64,000 bases of DNA from JAJYKC01 sp963823105 (GCA_963823105.1 CAWGKC010000005.1:248001-312000); one strand, 5' to 3'; positions 35,101 to 44,422 are shown, numbered from the stretch's first letter. The notes: generated by a model from the letters alone, not told the origin. Translations and numbers: made by a program.

Positions 35101-35586
35101 TCAATCCAACCGTTGATGCGCGGGATGCGTGCAACCGGCGAAGCTGGCCAGCGGAACATCGCCTTGATAGCCCAACTCCGTCGCCAATCCCTCGCGCGTC
35201 GAATAATAAGCGTCGATCACTCGATTCTTCAGGGCGTGGAAGAACGCTTGATCGGAAGTGTTGGCCGATTCCGAGATCCGCCGCATCTCCGCATCCTGTT
35301 CGTCCGGGCCCAGCGCCAGGAACTTCGCTCCGCCGAGGTCGGCGATTCCCCCGCGCAGCATCGCGCCGAGGTCCGCATTGCCCGCCGCCGCGGCGTCGAT
35401 CGTCAATGGAACACCCGCGTCGGAAGCGCCGGGAGTCGCCGTGCGCGGGATAATCAGGTCGCACAGCCGCGTGAGAACGGCGAAGTCGGAATCGGAGAAA
35501 AACCGGGGCGCGGCGGCCGTCTGCGCCGCCAACGGAAGCGCGGGCAGCGCGGCGATCGCAAGCAGGGCGTCGCGTCGGGTAGGCAT
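35101..35586 (-). CDS. Gluconate 2-dehydrogenase subunit 3-like protein
   Basis: The 161-residue protein starts MPTRRDALLAIAALPALPLA, which looks like a twin-arginine-type signal. The FFSDSDFAVLTRLCDLIIPRTATPGASDAGV phrase is typical of the gluconate_2-dh3 family. In membrane-bound dehydrogenases this small subunit is the Tat-exported partner that escorts the GMC flavoprotein to the periplasm. The large subunit follows 4 bp downstream and has no signal of its own, which fits hitch-hiking export. Confidence 0.85.
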   Translation of the reverse strand: MPTRRDALLAIAALPALPLAAQTAAAPRFFSDSDFAVLTRLCDLIIPRTATPGASDAGVPLTIDAAAAGNADLGAMLRGGIADLGGAKFLALGPDEQDAEMRRISESANTSDQAFFHALKNRVIDAYYSTREGLATELGYQGDVPLASFAGCTHPAHQRLD

Positions 35587-35606
35587 AAGCGTGCCTCTAA
35601 TCTATC

Positions 35607-36881
35607 CTAATTGCGATTGACGATTCGCACGCGGAACATCGGCGCGGCCTTCTCCGCCGGATCCATTTCGAACGTCTGCGCCGTCTTCGCCGGATCGTAA
35701 TCGCGCCACAGCCACGTCAACTCCGCCGCCGCCTCGGCAAATCCCGCGGTGCGCGTGTGCGAATCGTTGGAGAAGCTCAGGTGAAAATCGTAGTCCATCA
35801 GCTTCAGCGAATTCGCCATCTGGATATTCTGCAGCGGCCAGCTTCCGTATTTATTTTCGAGATCGTTTTCCCCGTCCTGCAGCCACACGCGAATATTGCG
35901 TTTGGCTTCTTTGCGCACTTTGAACGGATAATCGTTCCCGCCGTCGGCCTCGCCGTTCTTCCACTGAATGCTGGCAAAACTGCCCACGCGGGAGATCACC
36001 CGGCTGAACTGCCGCGGCTCGTACCACGCGGCATTGAAAGCGCAAATGCCGCCCGAGGATTCGCCGGCGACGCCCCGGCTGTAGGCGTCTTTACGCAGGT
36101 TGTAATGCTTGGACACCTCGGGCAGAATCTCTTCCACCAGAAAACGCGGATAGCGGTCCGACACCGTATCGTACTCGATCGAGCGCATCTTCTTTTCGCC
36201 CACCACTCCGGGCGAAATGAAAATGTGAATCATCACCGGGATGGCTTTTCGCGCCGTCAGATTGTCGACGACGTTCAGCGTCCGGGACGCTCCCTCGCGC
36301 TCCACCTGCGCCTCGCCATCCTGCCAGATCATCACCGCCGCCGGCGTCTTGGCGTCGTATTGCGCCGGGGCGTAGACCCAGTAATCGCTCTTCATCCCCG
36401 GAAACACCGCGCTCGTATGAACCAACTTCGCCGTCAGCGTTCCCTTCGGAATGCCGGGGTGTTCATAGGAATCCGGTCCATACGCCGGGACGTTCTCCTT
36501 GCCGCCGAAGTTCTGTCCGCCAATAGCGTAGTGAAAGTTATGCGTGCGTCCGGTGGTCAATGTCGCGATGCGATACCAGACGGCGCTGTCGCCCACGCGC
36601 GTCATGGTCACCGGTACGTCCTCGTCGATGACGATCGACGGCGTTCCGTCGGTCTTCAGCGCAAAAACGAAGTCCGGCCCCTCGCCGGCGTACGCGATTC
36701 CTTTTTCGAGATCGGCCGGCGGAAACGCAGCCGCGACGGCCTCGCGCAGCTCCGGTGAATCCGGTTTATCGCGCGCTAGCGCAATCAGCTTCGTCGACGG
36801 GACGGGAGCCGGTGATGGCGCGGGTTGCGCCCAAGCCGCCGCGCATAACAAAACGATCCCGCTCGCGCCCCGCGCCTTCAT
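35607..36881 (-). CDS. Secreted enterochelin-esterase-like hydrolase
   Basis: The 424-residue protein has a signal peptide (MKARGASGIVLLCAAAWAQ), an N-terminal immunoglobulin-like domain (DGTPSIVIDEDVPVTMTRVGDSAVWYRI), and an alpha/beta-hydrolase domain of the Fes/D-esterase group. The nucleophile serine is in GESSGGICAFNAAW, and HTRTAGFAEAA near the C-terminus holds the likely catalytic His. It probably acts on acyl or carbohydrate esters in the periplasm. The ATG overlaps the gpmI stop by 4 bp, so it is part of the eno-gpmI transcription unit. Confidence 0.85.
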   Translation of the reverse strand: MKARGASGIVLLCAAAWAQPAPSPAPVPSTKLIALARDKPDSPELREAVAAAFPPADLEKGIAYAGEGPDFVFALKTDGTPSIVIDEDVPVTMTRVGDSAVWYRIATLTTGRTHNFHYAIGGQNFGGKENVPAYGPDSYEHPGIPKGTLTAKLVHTSAVFPGMKSDYWVYAPAQYDAKTPAAVMIWQDGEAQVEREGASRTLNVVDNLTARKAIPVMIHIFISPGVVGEKKMRSIEYDTVSDRYPRFLVEEILPEVSKHYNLRKDAYSRGVAGESSGGICAFNAAWYEPRQFSRVISRVGSFASIQWKNGEADGGNDYPFKVRKEAKRNIRVWLQDGENDLENKYGSWPLQNIQMANSLKLMDYDFHLSFSNDSHTRTAGFAEAAAELTWLWRDYDPAKTAQTFEMDPAEKAAPMFRVRIVNRN

Positions 36882-38407
36882 GTCCGCAAATCGCTCCCCG
36901 TCATCTCTTTCGGTTGCGCCTCGCCCAGCATCCCCAACATCGTGGGCGCGATATCGCGCAGCGATCCGCCGGGCTTCAGCGGCCGCCGCTCTTCGTCGAC
37001 GATCAGAAGCGGCACCGGATTCGTCGTGTGGTACGTATGCGGGCCGTGCGTGACCGGATCGATCATCGTCTCCGCGTTTCCATGGTCGGCGGTAATCACC
37101 CAAGACCCGCCATGCCGTTTCAACGCCTGGTGGATCCCGCCCAGGCATCCGTCCACCGTTTCCACCGCGCGAATCGTCGGCACCAGTTTCCCGGAGTGCC
37201 CCACCATATCGGCGTTCGCGAAGTTCATCACAATCACGTCCAGGCCGCCGCGCTCGATGTTCTTCACCACCACTTCCGCCACCCCGGCCGCGCTCATCTC
37301 CGGCTTCAAATCGTAGGTCGCCACTTTGGGCGAAGCCACCATCTCGCGGCTCTCGCCCGCGAAAGGCGCCTCGGCGCCGCCATTGAAAAAGTATGTCACA
37401 TGCGCGTACTTCTCCGTCTCGGCCACGCGCAGGTTCTTCCAATTCAACTGCGCCATCACGTTGGCCAGAATGTTATTGGGATGCTCCCGCGCCAGCACGA
37501 ACGGAACGTCGAAGCGCTTGTCGTATTCGGTCATCGTGACATGATACAAGCCCTTCGGCGCTTTGCCATGGTACGGCACGACGGGGTCGCCGCGCAGCGC
37601 CATCGTCATCTCGCGGCCGCGGTCGGCGCGGTAGTTGAAGAACACCGTCACGTCGTCGTCGCGAATGGCGCCCACCGGTTCGTTCCGTTCGTTCACCACC
37701 GTCACCGGTTCGATAAATTCGTCGGTCACGCCTTTTTCATAACTGCGCCGGATCGCCGCCACCGGATCGGCCGCCTTCCCGCCCCCTCCGAACCGCAGCG
37801 CGTCGAAGGCCCGCTCCACCCGCTCCCAGCGCTTGTCGCGGTCCATCGCGTAGTAGCGCCCGCAGACCGTGGCGATCCGGCCCACGCCCAACTCGCGCAT
37901 CTTCTTCTGAATTTCCTCCACGTATGCGGCCCCGCTCTCGGGCGAGGTGTCGCGCCCGTCGGTGAAGCAATGCACGAACACCTCGGAAAGCCCGCTCCGC
38001 TTCGCCATCTCGATCAACGCATACAGGTGCGTCAGCAGCGAATGCACCCCGCCGTCGCTGCACAGGCCCATTAAGTGCAGCCGGTGTCCGCGAGCGCGCC
38101 GCATCGCTTCCAGCAGAACTTTATTCTGGAAGAATTCCCCCGATGCGATCATCGCGTCGATCCGTGTCACGTCCATCTGAATCACCCGCCCGGCGCCGAT
38201 GTTCAGATGCCCCACCTCGCTGTTGCCCATCTGCCCTTCGGGAAGGCCCACTGCAGGCCCGGAAGTCCGCACCAGCGTATTCGGAAAGTCCCGCAGCAGA
38301 GCGTCGTAATTCGGCTTATTCGCCAGCGCGATGGCGTTTCCTTCGATGGCCGGAGAGTATCCCCAGCCGTCGAGAATCGTAAGAACCAACGGCTTTTTCG
38401 CAGGCAT
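36878..38407 (-). CDS. gpmI: 2,3-bisphosphoglycerate-independent phosphoglycerate mutase
   Basis: The 509-residue alkaline-phosphatase-superfamily enzyme interconverts 3- and 2-phosphoglycerate using two Mn ions. Visible motifs are LTILDGWGYSP, the phosphoserine nucleophile in GQMGNSEVGHLNIGAG, CFTDGRDTSP, NYRADRGREM, and the C-terminal metal site VITADHGNAETM. Length is normal. It lies 17 bp downstream of eno, placing consecutive glycolytic steps in one operon. Confidence 0.96.
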   Translation of the reverse strand: MPAKKPLVLTILDGWGYSPAIEGNAIALANKPNYDALLRDFPNTLVRTSGPAVGLPEGQMGNSEVGHLNIGAGRVIQMDVTRIDAMIASGEFFQNKVLLEAMRRARGHRLHLMGLCSDGGVHSLLTHLYALIEMAKRSGLSEVFVHCFTDGRDTSPESGAAYVEEIQKKMRELGVGRIATVCGRYYAMDRDKRWERVERAFDALRFGGGGKAADPVAAIRRSYEKGVTDEFIEPVTVVNERNEPVGAIRDDDVTVFFNYRADRGREMTMALRGDPVVPYHGKAPKGLYHVTMTEYDKRFDVPFVLAREHPNNILANVMAQLNWKNLRVAETEKYAHVTYFFNGGAEAPFAGESREMVASPKVATYDLKPEMSAAGVAEVVVKNIERGGLDVIVMNFANADMVGHSGKLVPTIRAVETVDGCLGGIHQALKRHGGSWVITADHGNAETMIDPVTHGPHTYHTTNPVPLLIVDEERRPLKPGGSLRDIAPTMLGMLGEAQPKEMTGSDLRT

Positions 38408-38424
38408 AATTCGCGGTTCGCGCC

Positions 38425-39708
38425 CTAGCGGAGGAACGCCTTTTTGCCGGCGAACTTCGCTGCCGCGCCCAACTCTTCCTCAATGCGCAGAAGCTGGTTG
38501 TACTTGGCGATGCGGTCCGTGCGGCTGGCCGAGCCGGTCTTGATCTGTCCCGCGCGCGTCGCCACGGCAAGGTCGGCGATGAAGGCGTCCTCGGTCTCGC
38601 CGGAGCGATGCGAGATCACCGATGTGTACCCCGCTCCGGCCGCCATCTGAATCGCCTCCAGCGTCTCGCTCAGCGACCCGATCTGGTTCACCTTGATCAA
38701 AATCGAATTGGCGATCCCTTCTTCGATGCCCCGCGCCAGCCTCTCGGTGTTGGTCACGAACACGTCGTCACCCACCAGTTGAATTTTCTTGCCCAACGCA
38801 TCCGACATCGTCTTCCACCCCGCCCAGTCGTCCTCGGCCATGCCGTCTTCAATCGAAACGATGGGGTATTTCTTCACCCACTCCGCCCAGAACGCCACCA
38901 TCTCCTCGGAGGTGCGCTCGCTTTTGTCCGATTTCTTGAAAACGTATTTCTTCTTTCCGGCGTCGTAAAACTCGCTGGCCGCCGGATCGAGCGCAATGCC
39001 GATCTGCCCGCCGGGCTTATATCCGGCCTTGGTGATCGCCTCCAGCACCACTTCCAGCGCCTCTTCGTTCGACTTCAAATTCGGCGCGAATCCGCCCTCG
39101 TCGCCCACCGCCGTCGAATACCCCCGTTTCTTCAAAACGCCCTTCAGCGTGTGAAACACCTCCACGCCCATGCGCAGCGATTCGGAAAATTTCTCCGCGC
39201 CATAGGGCACCACCATGAACTCCTGCGGGTCCACCGAATTATCGGCGTGCGCGCCGCCATTCAATATGTTCATCATCGGCACCGGCAACAGATCGGCCGC
39301 GATGCCTCCCAGATAACGGTAGAGCGGGGTCATCTGCGAATCGGCCGCGGCGCGCGCGGCGGCGAGCGACACCGCGAGAATCGCGTTCGCCCCCAGTTTC
39401 GATTTGTTATGCGTGCCGTCGAGGGAGATCATCTTGCGGTCGAGCGCCGCCTGATCGAGCGCCGACATGCCGTTCACCGCCGGCGCGATCTTCTCGTTGA
39501 TGTTCTTTACCGCCTCGAGCGTGCCTTTGCCCAGATACCGCCCTTTATCCCCGTCGCGCAGTTCCATCGCCTCGTGCTCGCCCGTCGACGCGCCCGATGG
39601 CACCGCCGCGCGGCCGCGGCTGCCGTCGGCCAGCTCCACATCCGCCTCCACCGTCGGGTTCCCTCGGGAATCCAATATCTCTCGTCCGTTTACTCGTATG
39701 ATTTCCAT
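38425..39708 (-). CDS. eno: Enolase
   Basis: The 427-residue enzyme makes phosphoenolpyruvate from 2-phosphoglycerate. Family landmarks are REILDSRGNPTVE, AVPSGASTGEHEA, GGAHADN, DEGGFAP, SIEDGMAEDDW, the LVGDDVFVTN metal site, and ILIKVNQIGSLSET with the catalytic Lys, then ISHRSGETED. It is first in the run eno-gpmI-esterase-dehydrogenase on the minus strand, divergent from rpsU. Confidence 0.97.
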   Translation of the reverse strand: MEIIRVNGREILDSRGNPTVEADVELADGSRGRAAVPSGASTGEHEAMELRDGDKGRYLGKGTLEAVKNINEKIAPAVNGMSALDQAALDRKMISLDGTHNKSKLGANAILAVSLAAARAAADSQMTPLYRYLGGIAADLLPVPMMNILNGGAHADNSVDPQEFMVVPYGAEKFSESLRMGVEVFHTLKGVLKKRGYSTAVGDEGGFAPNLKSNEEALEVVLEAITKAGYKPGGQIGIALDPAASEFYDAGKKKYVFKKSDKSERTSEEMVAFWAEWVKKYPIVSIEDGMAEDDWAGWKTMSDALGKKIQLVGDDVFVTNTERLARGIEEGIANSILIKVNQIGSLSETLEAIQMAAGAGYTSVISHRSGETEDAFIADLAVATRAGQIKTGSASRTDRIAKYNQLLRIEEELGAAAKFAGKKAFLR

Positions 39709-39836
39709 AAACTAATATTCTGGCATCGCGCGCGCCCGGTCGCTACGTCTTCCCGCCGCGATCTTTGCTGTACACTTAAGGGAAGTAGATCCCCTCGAAA
39801 GCATGACGGTCGAGGTGTGTACGGATTGGGAGGTGA

Positions 39837-40040
39837 ATGAATTTGGCAGAAGTATCGGTACAGGACGGCGAAACCCTTGAGAGCGCCCTCCGCCGGTTCA
39901 AGCGCAAAGTCCAGCAGGAAGACATCATTAAGGAGATTAAGCGTCACTCCTACTATCTGAAGCCGGGCGAAAAGCGCCGCACCAAGGAAGCCTTGGCGCG
40001 TAAACGGAACCGGAAAAAGAGAACCAGGGACGTGGAATAA
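39837..40040 (+). CDS. rpsU: 30S ribosomal protein S21
   Basis: The 67-residue basic protein has VQDGETLESALRRFKRKVQQ, DIIKEIKRHSYYLKPGEKRR and a Lys/Arg-rich C-terminus, all typical of bS21. The start may be ATG 39837, but GGGAGG ends only 3 nt before it. The TTG at 39843 would have ideal spacing and would give the usual MAEVSVQDGE opening. A strong terminator follows at 40056. Confidence 0.95.
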   Translation: MNLAEVSVQDGETLESALRRFKRKVQQEDIIKEIKRHSYYLKPGEKRRTKEALARKRNRKKRTRDVE

Positions 40041-40055
40041 TCCTTCCATCCGCGC

Positions 40056-40098
40056 AAAAAGGGGACCCGCCGTCGAAAGCGGGTCCCCTTTTTGTTTT
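40056..40098 (+). terminator. Rho-independent terminator after rpsU
   Basis: A perfect 10-bp stem GGGGACCCGC (40061-40070) pairs with GCGGGTCCCC (40079-40088) across an 8-nt loop and is followed by TTTTTGTTTT. It is preceded by AAAAA, so it could also work in reverse for the gene ending at 40110. Confidence 0.93.
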
Positions 40099-40109
40099 AC
40101 GCCGCGTTC

Positions 40110-41138
40110 TTACTTCCGGCCGCCCTCACCCGTCTGTAATTGCGTGAATCCCGCGGGCACCTCGAACTTCGAGCTATCGACCGGCGCGGACGAGAACCCG
40201 CTCGATTCCGTCGTCGTCTGCATCAGAGTTCCCGGCGGAGCGGGGCTCGCGCCCGGGCTGTCCGGCTGGTCCGCGTTGGCCTTTTTCTTGCGCCCGAATC
40301 CGCCCAGAATGCCCCGCGCCGCCAGACCCGAAAGCCCCCCGCCCGAATCGTTGTTCTGCTGCGCCTGCGTCGGGGGCTGCGATGGTTGCTGCCCTTGCGC
40401 TTGGGCCATCGCGTCGGCAGGCAAGCCGATGTCCATCACCGTCAGCACCGGAATGCCCTTCATGTCCGCCATCTGTTTGTTCACTTCCACCATCCCCTGC
40501 ATGGACTGCCGCATCTGGGCCAACTGCTGGTCCGGCAGCATTCCGATCCGCTGCGCCATTTTGCGCTCGAAGTCGCGAACCTCGTCATAGCCGTCGATGT
40601 CCGGCGCCAGCCACACGTGCGACTCGATATTGGCGGCCGCTTGCGTACCCTTCGTCTGATCCGTCGCGTCCATCTCGATGAGGAGCACCACCTCCTTCGC
40701 TTCATACCCGGAAATCGTCTTCGTCTGCCCGGTCTCCTTCGACGACACCTTGAACTTCATCTCCGCGCCCTGCTGCGGCTGCGCGGCTTGCTTACTCTTC
40801 ATCTTCTGCATGGCCTCTTCCATGCGTTGCTTCAACTCGGCGAAAGTCGTGGTCCAGTAGGTCTTCTTTTCCAAGTCAAATTGCGTGATCGTTTCCTTGT
40901 CCAGATCGACAATCTCCCCGGTGGATTGATTGATCCTCGCCATGCGGTTCCCGTGAACGTAGACCGCCGACTCCACCGGCTGGTTCGCCTTCTTCGAGAA
41001 CGCGCCGGCGAATTTCATCATGCCGGCCATCGCTCCGCCGGTCATCTTGGTGGTTTGCCGGTAGCTGAAATCGGCCAGCAGAAGGCCGGGTGAAGCTGCC
41101 AGAAGCGCACACGTGGCTAGGTGTTTCATGGGGTTCAT
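40110..41138 (-). CDS. Secreted hypothetical protein
   Basis: The 342-residue protein has a signal peptide (MKHLATCALLAASPGLLLA; the ATG at 41129 is an alternative to 41138). A beta-rich region follows (YRQTTKMTGG, VYVHGNRMARINQSTGEIVDLDKETITQFDLEKKTYW), of the type in DUF4412-like proteins. A Met/Gln-rich helical segment and a Gln/Pro/Gly-rich low-complexity tail (about residues 250-310) come next. It is divergent from the sugar-binding protein by 46 bp. Function unknown. Confidence 0.65.
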   Translation of the reverse strand: MNPMKHLATCALLAASPGLLLADFSYRQTTKMTGGAMAGMMKFAGAFSKKANQPVESAVYVHGNRMARINQSTGEIVDLDKETITQFDLEKKTYWTTTFAELKQRMEEAMQKMKSKQAAQPQQGAEMKFKVSSKETGQTKTISGYEAKEVVLLIEMDATDQTKGTQAAANIESHVWLAPDIDGYDEVRDFERKMAQRIGMLPDQQLAQMRQSMQGMVEVNKQMADMKGIPVLTVMDIGLPADAMAQAQGQQPSQPPTQAQQNNDSGGGLSGLAARGILGGFGRKKKANADQPDSPGASPAPPGTLMQTTTESSGFSSAPVDSSKFEVPAGFTQLQTGEGGRK

Positions 41139-41172
41139 TCTGTCATAACGGTGATGTCTCCGCGCGAATCGT

Positions 41173-41178
41173 TACAAT
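41173..41178 (+). promoter_or_regulatory. Candidate -10 box (TACAAT)
   Basis: TACAAT ends 6 nt before the TTG at 41185. Usual -10 spacing would start the RNA at the TTG itself, a leaderless message. No Shine-Dalgarno or clear -35 is seen. Confidence 0.35.
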
Positions 41179-41184
41179 AGGCGG

Positions 41185-42171
41185 TTGCTCACTCCTCGAA
41201 CCGGCATATCGGCGGGCAAGCGCATGGTGTTAACCGCCGCCGCCCTCGCTCTGCTCGCTTCGGGCGCCTGCAACCGCAATCACAAACGGACCATCGGCGT
41301 CGTCCCCAAAGCCACTTCCCACATGTTCTGGCTGTCGGTGGAGGCGGGCGCGCTCGCCGCCGGCCGCCAGTTCCACGTCAACGTCGAATGGAATGGCCCG
41401 GCGCAGGAGACCGAGTACGACCGTCAAATCCAGATCGTCGATTCCATGATCGCCCGCCGCGTTGACGGCCTCGCCGTCGCCGCCGCCGAACGCCACGCCC
41501 TCTCCGGCCCCATCGAACGCGCCGCCGCGCTCGGCATTCCGGTCACCGTTTTCGATTCCGGCGTCGATACGGACAGATACATGACCTACATCGCCACCGA
41601 CAATTACGACGCCGGGGAAAAGAGCGCGCGCGAGCTGGCCCGTCTGCTCGGCGGCAATGGTCGCGTCGCCGTGATCATGCACGCCCCCGGCAGCGCCTCC
41701 ACCATGGATCGCGAGCGCGGGTTTGCGGACGCCATCGCCAAGGAGTTCCCCCGAATTCACATCGTCGCCCGCCAGTACGGCATGTCGGACCGCTCCCGCG
41801 CCATGGCCGCTACCGAAGATATCCTCACCGCCAACCCGCGCCTGAACGGCCTCTTCGCCTCGTCGGAACCCAGCGCCGTCGGCGCCGCCCTCGCTCTCAA
41901 ATCGCGAGGCCTCACCGGCGCGGTCCACCTCGTCGCCGTCGATTCCAGCGAAGAAATGGTCGCTTTCCTGCGCGAAGGCGTCATCAGCGCCCTCGTCGTT
42001 CAGGACCCCTTCAAAATGGGCTTCCAAACCGTCAAATCGCTGGTGGACAAATTGAACGGCATCACCCCGCCCAAGCGCATCGACCTCCGCGCGCGCCTCA
42101 TCCACAAGCAAGATCTGGACGACCCCGCTGTGCGGAAATTGCTCGACCCCGGCATCGGCGCCCGTCGATAG
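41185..42171 (+). CDS. Sugar ABC transporter substrate-binding lipoprotein (RbsB type)
   Basis: The 328-residue protein has a lipoprotein signal (GKRMVLTAAALALLASGAC) and a Peripla_BP_4 fold: IGVVPKATSHMFWLSVEAGALAAG, IQIVDSMIARRVDGLAVA, PVTVFDSGVDTDRYMTYIATDN, NPRLNGLFASSEPSAVGAA. It binds a monosaccharide-type ligand in the periplasm. I take TTG 41185 as start, since it gives the signal peptide its Lys-Arg; ATG 41224 would remove them. No permease or ATPase is adjacent. The CUT2 ATPase/permease pair at 464-2892 has no binding protein, so the two could cooperate, which is inference. Confidence 0.85.
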   Translation: MLTPRTGISAGKRMVLTAAALALLASGACNRNHKRTIGVVPKATSHMFWLSVEAGALAAGRQFHVNVEWNGPAQETEYDRQIQIVDSMIARRVDGLAVAAAERHALSGPIERAAALGIPVTVFDSGVDTDRYMTYIATDNYDAGEKSARELARLLGGNGRVAVIMHAPGSASTMDRERGFADAIAKEFPRIHIVARQYGMSDRSRAMAATEDILTANPRLNGLFASSEPSAVGAALALKSRGLTGAVHLVAVDSSEEMVAFLREGVISALVVQDPFKMGFQTVKSLVDKLNGITPPKRIDLRARLIHKQDLDDPAVRKLLDPGIGARR

Positions 42172-42181
42172 CGGCCGCCCG

Positions 42182-43081
42182 TCAGCGGTCCAGCCAAGCC
42201 CTCATGCTGCGCGTCACCAAGTCGGCCGCGTCCTGCTGTACAAAGTGGCCCGCCCCGGGAATCGTCACCAGCGTCAGATCCTTCTCCACCCAATCCCACG
42301 TCCCATTCAGCGCCGGCGCCAGCAGCGCCGTGTCGTTCAGTCCATGAAACATCAGCACCGGCCCGCGCACCTTCACCACCGGCGACGTGTCTTCCTGGTA
42401 CGGCTCCCGCGGATAGTTGGCCTTGTAGTAATTCAGCATCGCGGTAATGCTGGACCGTTTGAACGCCTCCACATATTTCGCCTTGGCGTCGGGGTCCTTC
42501 ACCCAGAACGCAAGCTGCTCCGGTTGGATGTCCTTCTCCGCGCCCTCCTGTTGAAAGCGCCGCGCGTAGGCGCTCGCCGCCTGCTGTTTCGGATTATTCG
42601 CCAGCTCGCGCATGATCCCCCGCGGGTGCGGCAGATTCAATATGATCAGCCGGTCCACATACTGCGGCGCGTTGATCGCCAGTTGCCACGCCACCGCTCC
42701 GCCCCAATCGTGCCCCACCACGATCGCCTTGTCCTTCCCCAGGCTCTTGATCACCGCGATCACGTCCCCCACCAGCAGCGCCATCTTGTAATTGTCGACG
42801 CCCTCCGGCTTGTCGCTCAGGTTATAGCCGCGCTGATCGATCGCCACGCACTGGTATTTGTCCGAAAGCCCCTCCATCTGCGCCCGCCACGTGTACCAAT
42901 AATCCGGGAAGCCGTGAATCATCACGACCAGCGGCCCGCTCCCCAAGCTGGCGTAATGAATCTTCACGCCGTTGCTGTCGGCGTACCCGTCCTTCACGCG
43001 GGATTCGATGTCGGAAGCGAACGCCACGCCCGCTATCGCGCTTATCAGAACAAAAAACGAAACCAACCGGCCAATTCTCAT
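42182..43081 (-). CDS. Exported alpha/beta hydrolase (epoxide-hydrolase-like)
   Basis: The 299-residue protein has a signal peptide (MRIGRLVSFFVLISAIAGVAFA) followed by an epoxide-hydrolase/haloalkane-dehalogenase-type fold. The oxyanion strand is VMIHGFPDYWYTW, the nucleophile Asp is in VVGHDWGGAVAW, the acid candidate in MFHGLNDTALL, and the catalytic His in IPGAGHFVQQ. An Asp nucleophile indicates ether/epoxide or halide chemistry rather than an esterase. It converges with the sugar-binding gene (10 bp apart). Confidence 0.88.
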   Translation of the reverse strand: MRIGRLVSFFVLISAIAGVAFASDIESRVKDGYADSNGVKIHYASLGSGPLVVMIHGFPDYWYTWRAQMEGLSDKYQCVAIDQRGYNLSDKPEGVDNYKMALLVGDVIAVIKSLGKDKAIVVGHDWGGAVAWQLAINAPQYVDRLIILNLPHPRGIMRELANNPKQQAASAYARRFQQEGAEKDIQPEQLAFWVKDPDAKAKYVEAFKRSSITAMLNYYKANYPREPYQEDTSPVVKVRGPVLMFHGLNDTALLAPALNGTWDWVEKDLTLVTIPGAGHFVQQDAADLVTRSMRAWLDR

Positions 43082-43193
43082 TGTGCGCTCCTCGGATGAG
43101 TATAGCGGGATGGGTGCAGGGTGAACATCGCGGGCGACGAGCGGGCGGAATCACCCGATCGGATATGGTTGAATCGATTCAGAGGGACATCCT

Positions 43194-43703
43194 ATGAGCA
43201 TGCATCGCTTCTTGCTCGACGCCGCCGCACTGGCCGCGATGTTGCCCGCATTCGGGCAGCCGCCGAAGCCTGGTGTTCCCTGCCAGCCCGGCGAACCTCA
43301 TCCGATGGCGATCCTTATCGATCACTCTCCTCCTAGTTACGCTGGGGCCGGCCCTTGGATACACATCAGCTTCAAGAATGTCTCCGATCGCACGCTCAAA
43401 GTACGGAAGGGCAATCCCGAATCCCTCTACCTGGCCGATATTCTCGATTCGACGGGGCGAAAGGTGGCGTTCACGGAGGTCGGCAGGTACTTCCACGCTC
43501 CGCCCACGCCAACTACGGTCTATAAAAGCTTTGGCGAGGTCACCGCGGACGTCGATCTCGCCCCCGGCCAGGATTTGCAATCCATCTGGGGCGTCGACGC
43601 CTATTACGACATGTCGAAACCGGGCAAGTATCGGGTGACGGTCTCGCGGACATTTGAAGGTCAGACGATTTGCTCAAATACAATCGAACTGCGCGTGGAG
43701 TGA
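43194..43703 (+). CDS. Secreted hypothetical protein, Ig-like
   Basis: The 169-residue protein has a signal peptide (MHRFLLDAAALAAMLPAFGQ). A single beta-sandwich domain follows: ILIDHSPPSYAGAGPWIHISFKNVSDRTL and KPGKYRVTVSRTFEGQTICSNTIELRVE at the end. Two cysteines (in VPCQPGEP and TICSNT) could form a disulfide. The final 4 bp overlap the next gene (GTGA). Function unknown; surface or periplasmic. Confidence 0.6.
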   Translation: MSMHRFLLDAAALAAMLPAFGQPPKPGVPCQPGEPHPMAILIDHSPPSYAGAGPWIHISFKNVSDRTLKVRKGNPESLYLADILDSTGRKVAFTEVGRYFHAPPTPTTVYKSFGEVTADVDLAPGQDLQSIWGVDAYYDMSKPGKYRVTVSRTFEGQTICSNTIELRVE

Positions 43704-44422
43704 CGAAAACGTTCGATGAAACAGTCCGGGTACCGGGTCGACCTAACATCCGAAGCCTACTAACGGCGTTGACCCTGGCAACGCTGGTCCAAGTCGCCGC
43801 CCAAGCCGCCGCGGATCCTTTAAAGGCGACGCTGGGAAACGACGTTGTGGCGAACAACGACTCGCTGACGAACGCACTTATAACGACGATCTGGAGCGCG
43901 AAGATACGCGGTGGGATCGCCGTCGTCGGAACTTGTACAAGCAGCGACGATCCCAAAATATCGGTTCATCTGGCTGCGGGATTGTCCGTCCGGCACGCGC
44001 TCGAATCCATTCGGAGCGCCGCGCCGGAGCCGTTTACTTGGCAGGCCGGCGAAGGCGTTGTCGATATCGCGATCGGCGCTCCACGGCCCCCGATCCTCGA
44101 TTATAGGATCGACAAATACGAATGGACGTCCGATGAATATGTCTTGCGCGCCGCGGGTGGTCTCTTCCAAACGCCCGGGATAATGCGGCGCCTTAAGGAC
44201 CTCGGGCTGATGCCGGGTCTCGAAAACTGGAGCATACTTCAAGCGGCCCCAAAAGTAATCAACCCGCCGCCCTTACCGCCGCCTACTCGATCGCGACTCG
44301 AGGGCGTCCGGGTACTGACGGCGCTGAACCGAATCATCCGAAGCTACCCGAATGGCTCGTACTGGAAGTATGACGAACGGCGCTGTGGAACGGGCGGAAC
44401 CTATGTAGTGTGGGCGCGATGA
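43700..44422 (+). CDS. Hypothetical exported protein
   Basis: The 240-residue protein is read from the GTG at 43700 that overlaps the upstream stop; the frame is open further upstream inside the previous gene. The hydrophobic stretch IRSLLTALTLATLVQVAAQAAA is a probable signal. The core has LGNDVVANNDSLTNALITTIW, HLAAGLSVRHALESIRSAAP and LEGVRVLTALNRIIRSYPNGSYW, a secretin/STN-like alternation of helices and strands. Family not recognised. Likely co-transcribed with the gene before it. Confidence 0.5.
   Translation: MTKTFDETVRVPGRPNIRSLLTALTLATLVQVAAQAAADPLKATLGNDVVANNDSLTNALITTIWSAKIRGGIAVVGTCTSSDDPKISVHLAAGLSVRHALESIRSAAPEPFTWQAGEGVVDIAIGAPRPPILDYRIDKYEWTSDEYVLRAAGGLFQTPGIMRRLKDLGLMPGLENWSILQAAPKVINPPPLPPPTRSRLEGVRVLTALNRIIRSYPNGSYWKYDERRCGTGGTYVVWAR

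Noticed and set aside
36882..37442. Upstream extension of the esterase gene
   Set aside because: It overlaps gpmI in another frame and is not protein-like; the signal peptide begins at 36881.
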